In this document: one piece after another, positions 14,770 to 22,270 of the stretch
How the letters are laid out: every line of letters starts with the position of its first letter
Position numbering within the stretch: the stretch's first letter is position 1
Origin: a bacterium
Lineage (GTDB): Bacteria > Actinomycetota > UBA4738 > HRBIN12
NCBI GenBank assembly: GCA_023251895.1
Contig: JAHEXX010000011.1
Span: 1-32,346, forward strand
DNA length: 32,346 nucleotides
Reading direction: 5' to 3'
Position numbers and translations under genes: made by a program
Notes under the pieces: model-generated
Databases searched by the model: none
What the model saw: only the letters and a program-made list of their open reading frames with translations
What the model was told of the DNA's origin: nothing

Positions 14770-15936
14770 ATGCCGGCTCGGATCGTCGTCCTGGGGGGCG
14801 GGGTCGGCGGGACCCTGGCGGCGAACCTGCTGTCCAAGGAACTCGGCCGCGACGCAAGGATCACGGTGGTGGATCCCACGGGGATGCACGTCTATCAGCC
14901 GGGCTACCTCTACGTCGCCTTGGGTCAGGCCAACGGACGCTGGCTCGCCCGGGATGAACGCACCCTGCTGCGCAGGGACGTGCAGCTCGCCGTAGAGCGG
15001 GCTGTCCGCATCCATCCCGAAGCGGGAACCGTTCAGCTCGAGCGGGGTGGCAACCTCGAGTGGGACTTCCTGGTGATCGCCACCGGCGCCCGCCTGGTCC
15101 CGGATCAGATCCCGGGATTGGTGGAGGGGGCGTACGAGTTCTACTCGCTCGAGGGGGCGCAGCGTCTCCGCGAGGAGCTGCGGCGGTTCAGGGGTGGCCG
15201 CATCCACATCGGCGTATCGGGCATCCCCTACAAGTGTCCGCCGGCGCCGGTCGAGTTCACGCTGATGCTGGAGGAGTACCTGCGAGAGCGGGGCATCCGC
15301 GATCGGAGCCAGGTGACTCTGCTGTCGCCGCTGAACCGGGCCTTCACGATCGAGTCGGCCTCCAAGCTTGTGCAACCGATCATGGAGGAGCGCGGCATCG
15401 GCCTCACGACGTTCTTCAACGTCGAGGAGATCGATCCGTCGGCCCGCGTCATCACGTCGCTGGAGGGCGAGAAGGTCGAGTCCGACCTGATGATCATCGT
15501 TCCGCCGCACCGCGGCCAGACGGTGGTCACCGATTCGGGTCTCGGCGACGTCTCCGGATGGCTCCCCACCGACAAGCTCTCGTTGCAGGTGGAGGGCTAC
15601 GAGCGGGTGTTCGCGATCGGAGACGCAACCAACCTGCCCATCTCCAAGAGCGGGTCCACGGCGCACTTCGAGGCGCCCGTGGTGGCGAACCGGATCGCGT
15701 CGCTGATACGGGGCACGGCCCCCAAGGCGAACTACCCGGGCCAGGTCATGTGCTTCCTGGAGACGGGGAACGGGAAGGCGACGGCGCTGCGGTTCGACTA
15801 CGAGCATCCGCCCGTACCGCCGCACCCCGCCCGCATCTGGCACCTGGCCAAATGGATGTTCAACCGCCTGTACTGGGAGACGGTACCCAAGGGCCGGATC
15901 CCAGAATGGGCCCCGATGGTGAGGAGCAAGAGATGA
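14770..15936 (+). CDS. sulfide:quinone reductase-like FAD-dependent oxidoreductase
   Basis: A 388-residue flavoprotein of the sulfide:quinone reductase/flavocytochrome c sulfide dehydrogenase superfamily. It has an N-terminal FAD-binding GGGVGG (9-14), the ATG motif (105-107), a second FAD motif FAIGDATNLP (281-290) and a SGSTAHFEA stretch. Two cysteines lie where the catalytic pair of SQR is expected: C156 (YKCPPAP) and C328 (VMCFLETG). The third cysteine found in some SQRs is absent. A C-terminal amphipathic end (LAKWMFNRLYW) could attach it to the membrane. It sits between two tusA genes, so a persulfide product could pass to TusA. Substrate may be sulfide, persulfide or a protein-bound thiol. 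Confidence 0.88.
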   Translation: MPARIVVLGGGVGGTLAANLLSKELGRDARITVVDPTGMHVYQPGYLYVALGQANGRWLARDERTLLRRDVQLAVERAVRIHPEAGTVQLERGGNLEWDFLVIATGARLVPDQIPGLVEGAYEFYSLEGAQRLREELRRFRGGRIHIGVSGIPYKCPPAPVEFTLMLEEYLRERGIRDRSQVTLLSPLNRAFTIESASKLVQPIMEERGIGLTTFFNVEEIDPSARVITSLEGEKVESDLMIIVPPHRGQTVVTDSGLGDVSGWLPTDKLSLQVEGYERVFAIGDATNLPISKSGSTAHFEAPVVANRIASLIRGTAPKANYPGQVMCFLETGNGKATALRFDYEHPPVPPHPARIWHLAKWMFNRLYWETVPKGRIPEWAPMVRSKR

Positions 15937-16166
15937 GCACGCAGATCGCGAAGACGCTGGACCTGAAGGGGCTGAGCTGTCCGTTGCCGATCGTGAAGAC
16001 GGCGCAGGCCATCAAGCAGCTGCAGCCAGGTGAGCTGATCGAGGCGCTGGCGACCGATCCAGGATCGGTGCCGGACTTCAACGCCTGGTCCCGGAGCACC
16101 GGCCATGAGCTGGTGGAACAGACCGAAGAGGGCGGTGTCTACCGCTTCGTAATCAGGAGGAGATGA
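15933..16166 (+). CDS. tusA: TusA-family sulfur carrier protein (second copy)
   Basis: A 77-residue paralogue of the upstream tusA. The CPxP motif reads LSCPLPIV with C16. It differs clearly from the first copy in the rest, so it is not a recent duplicate. The start ATG 15933 overlaps the flavoprotein stop (ATGA), and its own stop overlaps the next ATG. This tight coupling suggests that the flavoprotein, this carrier and DsrE2 are made in fixed ratio. Confidence 0.93.
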   Translation: MSTQIAKTLDLKGLSCPLPIVKTAQAIKQLQPGELIEALATDPGSVPDFNAWSRSTGHELVEQTEEGGVYRFVIRRR

Positions 16167-16699
16167 GTGCGATGGCGGTACAGGAAGCCGAGCTCGAGGC
16201 GCCGGTCCGCGAGCACGAGGAGCACGCCCACGACAAGCTGGTGATCATCGCGTGGAGCGGTGACCTCGACAAGGTGTGGCCGCAGATGATCCTCGCGACG
16301 ACCGGGGCGGCCATGGGCATGCAGACCACGATCTTCTTCACGTTCTGGGGGTTGTTCTCGCTGGTGAAGGAGAACGTCCGGATCACCGGTGACAACTGGA
16401 TGCAGAAGATGGTCGCGATGATGGATCACCCCGGCATGGAGCACCTGAAGCTCGGGAAGATGAACTTCGCCGGCGCCGGACCCAGGATGATGCTGAAACT
16501 GGGCAAGGATCACAAGGTCGCCAGCCCCGGCGAGCTGCTCGAGATGGCCCGCGAGCTGGGCGTCCGGTTCGTTCCCTGCCAGATGACGATGGACCTCCTG
16601 GGGCTCTCGCGGGAGGACATGATCGATGGACTGGACGAGCCTGCCGGTGCCACCACGATGCTGCTCGAGGCCCAGGACGCCGTCACGCTGTTCATCTGA
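16163..16699 (+). CDS. DsrE2-like (DsrE/DsrF/DrsH-like family) protein
   Basis: A 178-residue member of the DsrE2 group, linked in sulfur oxidisers with TusA and rhodaneses. It has the typical GAAMGMQTTIFFTFWGL segment (48-64), hydrophobic enough to suggest membrane contact, and the conserved Cys C139 in PCQMTMDLLGL. The N-terminus is rich in Glu and His (EHEEHAHD). The start is ATG 16163 in an ATGA overlap with tusA; a second ATG at 16172 has the AGGAGG site at a better distance and may be the true start. Last gene of the operon, followed by a hairpin terminator. Confidence 0.9.
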   Translation: MSAMAVQEAELEAPVREHEEHAHDKLVIIAWSGDLDKVWPQMILATTGAAMGMQTTIFFTFWGLFSLVKENVRITGDNWMQKMVAMMDHPGMEHLKLGKMNFAGAGPRMMLKLGKDHKVASPGELLEMARELGVRFVPCQMTMDLLGLSREDMIDGLDEPAGATTMLLEAQDAVTLFI

Positions 16700-16758
16700 G
16701 GGCGCCACCTCGGGCCCCGGCGAGCAAGGGTTCCGGGTCGGTTCGCACCCCCGGACAT

Positions 16759-16799
16759 GAGAGCCGAGAGGCACCATCCCTCCCAGCCTCTCGGCTCTC
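16759..16799 (+). terminator. long hairpin after the sulfur relay operon
   Basis: Perfect 14-bp arms (16759-16772 and 16786-16799) with a 13-nt loop and no T-run, the type of factor-assisted or L-shaped terminator common in Actinobacteria. Confidence 0.65.
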
Positions 16800-16871
16800 G
16801 CCTTCCAGGATTGGACCGCAACGCACCAGACTCGATAGGTTCGGGACGACAGGGGAAAGGAGGTGGCGGCT

Positions 16872-17168
16872 ATGGGGCTGCTGGACAAGGTGAAGGACAT
16901 CGCCGGCCAAGGCGTGGAGGCGGCCAAGAAGGGTGTCGATGCCGCGCAGGGCAAGGTGGAGGAGGTCCAGACCCGAAGGAAGGCCGATGATCTCGCCAAG
17001 CAGCTGGGCTACCTGATCGTGAAGGAGCGGACCGAAGGAGCCACAGCCGGCGAGGAGACCGATCGGATGGTCGCCGAGATCGTCGAGTTGGAGAAGAAGA
17101 TCGCCGCCGACGCGGAGGCAGCGCCAAGGGGTGACACCGAGGGCGGGGCCGAGGCCTCGTCAGAGTAG
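16872..17168 (+). CDS. small charged helical protein
   Basis: A 98-residue, probably all-helical cytosolic protein. The N-terminus is an amphipathic helix rich in Lys and Ala (GLLDKVKDIAGQG), followed by a second helical part with DDLAKQLGYLIVKERTEG and a tail of Ala and acidic residues. ATG 16872 has AAAGGAGG 8 nt upstream. The start resembles some short actinobacterial stress or MT0933-antitoxin-like proteins, but I see no partner gene and make no functional claim. A -35 (TTGGAC 16811) and TAGGTT (16836) lie upstream. It is monocistronic, bounded by hairpins on both sides. Confidence 0.75.
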   Translation: MGLLDKVKDIAGQGVEAAKKGVDAAQGKVEEVQTRRKADDLAKQLGYLIVKERTEGATAGEETDRMVAEIVELEKKIAADAEAAPRGDTEGGAEASSE

Positions 17169-17177
17169 CCTCGGCCC
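17146..17177 (+). terminator. hairpin overlapping the stop of the helical protein gene
   Basis: Perfect 10-bp arms (17146-17155 and 17168-17177) with a 12-nt loop that contains most of the stop codon. There is no T-run. Confidence 0.55.
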
Positions 17178-17194
17178 AACCCTCGGAGCCCCTT

Positions 17195-17296
17195 CTAGGC
17201 CGCGGGGAGCAGCGGCCTGATCAGCTTCGCGAGCATCGTTCCCTCGTCCTTCTGTTCGGAGATCATCCACACCGGTTCCCCCACCAGTCCGGTCAT
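17195..17296 (-). CDS. possible 33-residue small protein
   Basis: A frame on the minus strand from ATG 17296 to TAG with high GC at third positions and a purine-rich GGGGGAG site just upstream. The translation (MTGLVGEPVWMISEQKDEG...) looks like protein rather than noise, and the frame stays open about 16 codons further upstream, back to a TAA at about 17350, without a normal start codon. It follows the two membrane protein genes on the same strand by 65 nt. It may be a small third gene of that operon or a remnant of a larger one. Confidence 0.35.
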   Translation of the reverse strand: MTGLVGEPVWMISEQKDEGTMLAKLIRPLLPAA

Positions 17297-17360
17297 CGAC
17301 TCCCCCCCGAGGACATTGGTCTCGCCGTCGTGGTTCGCGGTGACTGCTATCCGTCCTTAC

Positions 17361-17741
17361 CTACGCCTCGGGGGCGAACAGCTGGAAGAACAGAGGGAAC
17401 GTGAGGACGAGCGCGATGCCCACGAGGACAGCCGTCCAGGTGAAGACCTTCTTGGGGTCCACCTCCTTGCCCCGCCACGCGACTCCCAGGATCGCCCATA
17501 CCCCGAAGTACACGATCACGGTGATGATCGTCTTCCCCGACAGCGAACCCACGCGGGAGCTGAACTCGAGCTTGGACTTGATGGTCGCGTTGGCTTCCGT
17601 CAGCGTCGTGAGGATCCCCAACACGACCGCGGCGATGCCGGCCGAGAGGAACCCGGCTGCAACCGGGCCGAACGGCTTGGCCGGGGCCTCGGCCTGACCA
17701 CCGCCCCCGGTAATCTGGCCCTTCACTTCGGTCTCTGCCAT
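17361..17741 (-). CDS. small three-helix membrane protein
   Basis: A 126-residue protein with a Gly-rich soluble N-terminus and three hydrophobic helices (about residues 24-46, 70-88, 98-120). No family is recognised. ATG 17741 has AGGAGG about 8 nt upstream. It lies 19 nt after the His-rich four-helix protein on the same strand, so the two are probably a complex or at least co-expressed. Confidence 0.75.
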   Translation of the reverse strand: MAETEVKGQITGGGGQAEAPAKPFGPVAAGFLSAGIAAVVLGILTTLTEANATIKSKLEFSSRVGSLSGKTIITVIVYFGVWAILGVAWRGKEVDPKKVFTWTAVLVGIALVLTFPLFFQLFAPEA

Positions 17742-17760
17742 GGATCTCGCCTCCTCTCCG

Positions 17761-18276
17761 CTACATCACCGGCTTGACCTTGGTGATCAGGGCCCCGAAG
17801 AGCCCCGCGATCGCGGCGATCACCACCGCGAGGGTGAAGAACGCCATCAGGCCTCGCCGCACCTCCTGACGCTTGATCAGTTCCTTGCCGTAGTACGCGA
17901 CCCCGAAGGCCACCGCCGTGGCGATCAGCGGCGCGATCCAGGCGATGTGCTCCTTCCATTCCATGCCGAAGTTGTGCCAGTCGGCCGTCTTCGGGCTGGC
18001 CAGGAGGAGGTTCTTCGGCGAGTTCGGGTCGGCTGCATCCCGGTACCAGGGGTACACGATCCACGTCCCGGTGAGGACGGTGACCCAGGCCGCCGTGGCC
18101 ATGATCCAGGTCCCGATCTTCAACCGCCGGGCGCGTTCGACGATGCCCGCCTCGGTGACCAGCCCTGGCCGCAGGCTCCACAGTCCGGCCAGCCCGCCGG
18201 CGAAGGCCAGAAGGAACACCGCCCCTGCCCCCATGCCGTGGATGATGCCCCAGAACTCCCTGCCCGTGAGCTCCAT
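17761..18276 (-). CDS. four-helix membrane protein with conserved-looking His/Trp residues
   Basis: A 171-residue protein with four membrane helices. His 14 (FWGIIHGMGAG) lies in helix 1, and two further His in DWHNFGMEWKEHIAW stand just before helix 3; between helices 2 and 3 is a Trp/Tyr-rich loop (YPWYRD). Several His near membrane faces is the pattern of b-type cytochromes, but I cannot identify the family. ATG 18276 has GGGAGG about 7 nt upstream. It is co-directional with the three-helix protein. A role as a small electron-transfer membrane subunit is possible; the nearby flavoprotein is suggestive only. Confidence 0.78.
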   Translation of the reverse strand: MELTGREFWGIIHGMGAGAVFLLAFAGGLAGLWSLRPGLVTEAGIVERARRLKIGTWIMATAAWVTVLTGTWIVYPWYRDAADPNSPKNLLLASPKTADWHNFGMEWKEHIAWIAPLIATAVAFGVAYYGKELIKRQEVRRGLMAFFTLAVVIAAIAGLFGALITKVKPVM

Positions 18277-18377
18277 GAGTCATCCTCCCTTCTCTACTAG
18301 GCGGCAGTGTCCGGTGCGTACTCGGCTGCAGGGAGGGGCCAACGGCCCGGGGCCGAGGGGTCGGTTGTCCCGGGAGG

Positions 18378-20558
18378 CTACGAGCCGGGCAGGAAGACCC
18401 GGAAGGAGGCACCGCCGCCTGGGCGTTCCTCCACCCAGGCCCGGCCCCCGTGGAGTTCGGCGAACCGGCCGACCAACGAGAGGCCGACGCCCACGCCGGG
18501 GGAGTGCTGGGACGGGTTCGGTCCCTGCCGGAAGGGCTCGAAGACGGCCTCCCGCAGCTCCTTGGGGACCCCTGGACCCTCGTCCTCCACGACCAGCAAC
18601 AAGCCTCCGTCCTGGGCCAGAGCCTTCACCCACAGACGCGTTCCGGTCGGCGTGTGCCGGGCTGCGTTCGCCAGAAGGTTCTCCAGGATCCGCTCGACCT
18701 TGGCGGCGTCGATCGACGCGACCAGGGCCTCGGCCTCGATCTCCACCGCCCGGCCCAGCGCCGTGTCCGACTCCTGGACCACATGGCGAACCAGGGCCCC
18801 GACATCGGTGGGCCGGCGCTGGGGAGCTATGATCCCTCGCTGGAGCCGGTCCAGGTCGAGCAGGTCGGACAGGAGCCGCTCCAGCTTGCGGGCGTTGGCC
18901 GCGATCCGGCGAACCAGGTCCTGGGCGTCATCCGTGGCGATGCTCGGCCCGGCCTGCTCCAGGGTGAGGGCGGAGCCCAGGATCGACGTGAGCGGCGTGC
19001 GGAGGTCGTGGGACACCGCCTCCAGGAACGTGTTCTTCATCTCGTCGAGGGCCCGCAAGCGCTGGGTCGCCTCACGCTCGCGCCGGAACGCCTCCGAGTA
19101 CTTGCGCTCGCTCCTACGGAGGGCCTGCTCGGCGCGCTTGCGTTCCGTGACGTCCACCATCAGCCCGCGGAGCTGCACCACGGACCCTTGCGCGTCGCGG
19201 ACGAGGTGGATCATGTCGCGGAGCCAGACGATCCCGCCAGCGGTGCTCGCCCGGTACTCCAGGCTCTCGTCACCTCCGCCCGCAACGGCGGAACGGAGGG
19301 CTGCCAGGGCGGTCTGCCGGTCCTCGGCGACGATGTGGTCACCCCACCCGCGCGGCTCGGACAGCCACGCCTGGACTTGCTGTCGAAAGATGTCTGAGGC
19401 GCCTCCGGACAGGAACGTCAGTTGGAGCGTCGCCGCGTCGGCCTCCCAGAAGATCGCCTCCAGGCCTTCCACGAGCTCATGGAACCGCTCCAGCTCGTGG
19501 AACCGGCGGGCGTTCCCCAGGGCCAGAGACGTGATGTCGGCGACGCCGCCGGCCAGACGCACGTCCCGGCCGGTGAACGAGGCTTCCTGGTGGGAGGCGA
19601 GTATCACGAGTGCCCCGAATCCCTCTGGGTCCCATCGCATCGGCGCGACCAGGGTCTCCCGGGGCTCGGTCTCGAATCCCACGGCGACGCTCGCCTCCCG
19701 AATCATCTCCCGGGGCAGCACGAAGGGCTCCTCCAGGGAGAGGAGGAACCGGGCCGCGGTGTCGGGGTCGACGTGGCGCATCTGCTCGAAGGCCCGCACT
19801 CGAGCGGGGTCCGTGCCCCCGTGCCCGACCAGCTCGAACGCACCGTTCTCCTCGTTCCGCACGTAGGCGGCCACCGCCGAGCACGGGATGAGATTGGGGA
19901 TCGCCGCGAGGGCCTCTCTCAGCACGGCCTCCGTTTCATGCACGCCCGTGAGGGCTTGCGAGATGCCGAGGAGCGCCGAAGCGGTCTCCGCCGCCTCCCG
20001 CTCCAGCTGGAACAACCGGGCGTTCTCGAGGGCGACGGCGGCGTGCGAAGCGAGCACCTCCAGCAAACGCATGTCTCCCATGTCGAATCGATCGATGCCG
20101 AGTTTCGACAGGACGATGACGCCGATGACCCGGTCCGCGTACAGCAACGGCACGGCGAGCATGGACTCGTCCACCTCTGGGGTGCCGGCGATCTGGACGG
20201 CCCAAGGCACGTCCATCGCGTTCGGCGTGTAGAAGGACTCGCCGGTCGCGGCGACGTGGCCGGTGATGCCCTCGCCCACCTTGGTGATGAGCTCCTGGAA
20301 GGTCTCGCTCTGGTACTCGGTGAGCTCCCCCCGGAAGACGATGGGAACGAGGGTCTCCCCGTCCGAGCGGAGCAGGTAGATCCGGCAGTTGTGATAGTCG
20401 ATGAGGGTTCGGAGCTCAGCCGTGACGGCCTCGCCGATCGCGTGGACGTCGTTCAGACGGTTCAGGTGGGGGGCCAGGTTGTGCAGCATCTTGAGCTGGG
20501 CGACGGACCGAAGTTCCTCGTGCGCGAGCTCCTCGCTCCTCTGTACGGCGTCGACCAC
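18378..20558 (-). CDS. GAF-GAF-PAS sensor histidine kinase
   Basis: A 726-residue soluble sensor kinase. Two GAF domains (about residues 20-170 and 185-340) are followed by a PAS/PAC region (about 360-480, ending MVDVTERKRAEQ), a HisKA dimerisation domain with phospho-acceptor H517 (SHDLRTPLTSIL) and an HATPase domain with N box NLLANAARHTP, G1 EDEGPGVP and G2 GVGVGLSLV. There are no membrane helices, so it senses a cytosolic or diffusible signal. The start is GTG 20558 with GGAGG five bases upstream; a longer open frame to 21005 runs through the divergent gene and is not real. No response regulator is adjacent; a lone receiver lies at 25015. Confidence 0.9.
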   Translation of the reverse strand: MVDAVQRSEELAHEELRSVAQLKMLHNLAPHLNRLNDVHAIGEAVTAELRTLIDYHNCRIYLLRSDGETLVPIVFRGELTEYQSETFQELITKVGEGITGHVAATGESFYTPNAMDVPWAVQIAGTPEVDESMLAVPLLYADRVIGVIVLSKLGIDRFDMGDMRLLEVLASHAAVALENARLFQLEREAAETASALLGISQALTGVHETEAVLREALAAIPNLIPCSAVAAYVRNEENGAFELVGHGGTDPARVRAFEQMRHVDPDTAARFLLSLEEPFVLPREMIREASVAVGFETEPRETLVAPMRWDPEGFGALVILASHQEASFTGRDVRLAGGVADITSLALGNARRFHELERFHELVEGLEAIFWEADAATLQLTFLSGGASDIFRQQVQAWLSEPRGWGDHIVAEDRQTALAALRSAVAGGGDESLEYRASTAGGIVWLRDMIHLVRDAQGSVVQLRGLMVDVTERKRAEQALRRSERKYSEAFRREREATQRLRALDEMKNTFLEAVSHDLRTPLTSILGSALTLEQAGPSIATDDAQDLVRRIAANARKLERLLSDLLDLDRLQRGIIAPQRRPTDVGALVRHVVQESDTALGRAVEIEAEALVASIDAAKVERILENLLANAARHTPTGTRLWVKALAQDGGLLLVVEDEGPGVPKELREAVFEPFRQGPNPSQHSPGVGVGLSLVGRFAELHGGRAWVEERPGGGASFRVFLPGS

Positions 20559-20643
20559 GGCATCCTCCGGCCCGGCGGGCGAGCGGCATCGTCTTACCCT
20601 CGAATGGGGTCCTCTCCGGTTGTCGGGTTCCAGGCGGGGATGC

Positions 20644-20671
20644 TTGAACCGGCGCGAGGAGCCGCTAGCGT
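20644..20671 (+). promoter_or_regulatory. leaderless promoter TTGAAC-N16-TAGCGT of the DUF3263 gene
   Basis: TTGAAC (20644-20649) and TAGCGT (20666-20671) are 16 bp apart. The ATG follows the -10 after 7 nt with no purine run, so the mRNA would begin at the start codon. Confidence 0.6.
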
Positions 20672-20678
20672 TCGGTTC

Positions 20679-20972
20679 ATGAATGCGACATACCCCCGCG
20701 ACGACGCCGCGTCTGAAGAGGGTGGCCTGGACCCCCGGTCCCGGCGGATCCTGGACTTCGAGCGAGACTGGTGGAAGCATCCCGGATCGAAGGAGCGGGC
20801 CATCCGAGAGCGGTTGCGTATCTCGCCCACGCGCTACCACCAGCTGCTGAACCAGATCATCGACCGCACGGAGGCCCTGGAGTTCGATCCGATGCTGGTT
20901 CGGCGGCTGCGTAGGCTGCGGGAGGCCCGCCGTCGCAAGCGCTTCGCCAGGCGGCTCGGCCTCGAGTTGTAG
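20679..20972 (+). CDS. DUF3263 domain protein
   Basis: A 97-residue protein of the actinobacterial DUF3263 family. The core is RRILDFERDWWKHPGSKERAIRERL followed by ISPTRYHQLLNQIID, a helix-turn-helix-like arrangement, and a very basic tail (RRLRRLREARRRKR) that could bind nucleic acid. The function of the family is unknown; a small DNA-binding regulator is a fair inference. The first of two nearby ATGs, 20679, fits the expected transcript start. It diverges from the histidine kinase. Confidence 0.88.
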   Translation: MNATYPRDDAASEEGGLDPRSRRILDFERDWWKHPGSKERAIRERLRISPTRYHQLLNQIIDRTEALEFDPMLVRRLRRLREARRRKRFARRLGLEL

Positions 20973-20994
20973 GCCGAGGGCACTGGGGTAGGAT

Positions 20995-21546
20995 GTGCCC
21001 GGCAACCACGAGCCTGCCTCGAACAGGAGCTTCTACCTATCCTTGGCCGGTAGCACGCTGAAAGCCGCTGTGGTGATCGCCCTCCTGGTGGGCGGCATCG
21101 TCGTGATGGCCAACGCCTTCGAGAATCAAGGTGGTGGCAAGGCGATCGGCACCTCGAGCCCCTCGTCCTCGCCCTCGTCCTCGCCCTCGCCCTCGCCCTC
21201 GAAGCCGCCGAAACAACCGCCGCCGCCGCAGCTCCAGGGGACGAAGATGTTCGTCTACAACACCACCACGCAGAGCGGGCTGGCTGCCGCCACCGCCAAC
21301 AGGTTGGTGAAGCGGTTCGGGGTCGTCGTCCCGGGCCTGGGCTCTAAGTCCGCCTACGTCGGAGACGCATCGGCCCGCGACACCACAGCCGTGTACTACC
21401 GAGACTCCGCCTACAAGGAGAGCGCCCAGTGGCTGGCCGAGCACTTCTTCCCCCAGGGCACCACCGTCGGGAAGCTCCCGCCCGGCACGAACGTTCCCAA
21501 GGATGCCCTGATCGTCGTCTACCTGGGTAACGATTTCATCGCCTAG
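20995..21546 (+). CDS. membrane-anchored LytR_C domain protein
   Basis: A 183-residue protein with a short basic N-terminus, one membrane helix (about 22-43), a Ser/Pro-rich linker (about 54-80) and a C-terminal LytR_C domain (about 83-183; VYNTTTQSGLAAATANRL, TTAVYYRDSAYKESAQWLA). Such domains stand outside the membrane and are linked to cell-envelope proteins of the LytR-CpsA-Psr group. The GTG start at 20995 directly abuts a TAGGAT -10-like hexamer, so either the start or the promoter reading is doubtful. The stop lies one base before the likely otsB start codon. Confidence 0.82.
   Translation: MPGNHEPASNRSFYLSLAGSTLKAAVVIALLVGGIVVMANAFENQGGGKAIGTSSPSSSPSSSPSPSPSKPPKQPPPPQLQGTKMFVYNTTTQSGLAAATANRLVKRFGVVVPGLGSKSAYVGDASARDTTAVYYRDSAYKESAQWLAEHFFPQGTTVGKLPPGTNVPKDALIVVYLGNDFIA
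21162..21201. repeat. CTCGYC hexamer repeat
   Basis: Six full hexamers (CTCGTC or CTCGCC) and a partial seventh encode the Ser/Pro linker of the LytR_C protein. The unit keeps the frame, so slippage would only change linker length. Confidence 0.8.
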
Positions 21547-21547
21547 C

Positions 21548-22270
21548 CTGGACCGGATCCGAGACGCCGCCGCCGCGGCCGGCATCTTCCTCGACTTCGA
21601 CGGGTCGCTCTCCGACATCGCGGCCCGCCCGAGCCTGGCCGAGGTGTATCCCGGCGCGCGGGAAGCGGTCGCCGCCCTGGTCGCTCGGTACAGAGTGGTT
21701 GCGGTCGTCTCGGGCCGGAGGTCGGAGGAGGTGGCGGGATTGCTGGGCGTGGCCGGGGTCCGGTACGAGGGGCTGTACGGCCTGAGGGAGTCGCTGCCCG
21801 AGCTGTCGCCGGAGCTGCTCGAGGCCGTGCGCGACATCGCCTCTGCGGTGCCTGCGGCTTGGGTCGAAGAGAAGGGGGTATCCGTGGCGGTTCACTACCG
21901 GCAAGCTCCGGACCCGGCCGAGGCCCGGGTTGCGCTCGTTGCCGACCTCCTGCTGGTCGCGGAGCGGGCCGAGCTGGAACTGGTGGAGGGGAAGCGGGTC
22001 CTCGAGCTCCTCCCCGCGGGGCCGCCCCGCAAGGGCGGCGTCGTGGAGCGGGTGGCGGTCGAAGAGGGTCTTCGTGCCGTGCTCTTCGCCGGCGACGATG
22101 CTGCCGACCTGGATGCGTTCGCCGCACTCGGCCGGCTGGCGGAGCGCGGCGTGTTCGGTGTGAAGGTCGTGGTCCGGGGGGACGAGACGCCGGAGGGGCT
22201 CACGGCCACGGCGGACCTGGTCGTCAACGGCCCGGCCGGGCTGGTGGAGCTCCTGCGTCAGCTGGCCTGA
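21548..22270 (+). CDS. otsB: trehalose-6-phosphate phosphatase
   Basis: OtsB is a HAD-family phosphatase that removes phosphate from trehalose 6-phosphate. Motif 1 is FLDFDGSLSDIAARP with the nucleophile and acid Asp, motif 2 is VVSGR, then comes the Lys in RKGGVVERV and motif 4 FAGDDAADLDAF. The first usual start codon, GTG 21644, would remove motif 1 and inactivate the enzyme, so the start must be upstream. The frame is open back to a TGA at 21509 and holds no ATG, GTG or TTG there. CTG 21548, one base after the preceding stop, is the best candidate (240 residues, normal length); ATT 21533 is another. The 3' end overlaps the convergent otsA. Confidence 0.88.
   Translation: MDRIRDAAAAAGIFLDFDGSLSDIAARPSLAEVYPGAREAVAALVARYRVVAVVSGRRSEEVAGLLGVAGVRYEGLYGLRESLPELSPELLEAVRDIASAVPAAWVEEKGVSVAVHYRQAPDPAEARVALVADLLLVAERAELELVEGKRVLELLPAGPPRKGGVVERVAVEEGLRAVLFAGDDAADLDAFAALGRLAERGVFGVKVVVRGDETPEGLTATADLVVNGPAGLVELLRQLA

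Noticed and set aside
18456-20205. Long plus-strand frames antisense to the histidine kinase
   Set aside because: No domain is recognisable, and the opposite strand carries complete GAF, PAS, HisKA and HATPase motifs.
20559-21005. N-terminal extension of the histidine kinase to 21005
   Set aside because: It overlaps the whole divergent DUF3263 gene, and a GTG with a good ribosome binding site stands at 20558 just before the first GAF domain.
21162-21201. Short tandem repeats as a CRISPR array
   Set aside because: The units are 6-bp hexamers without spacers and encode a Ser/Pro linker.
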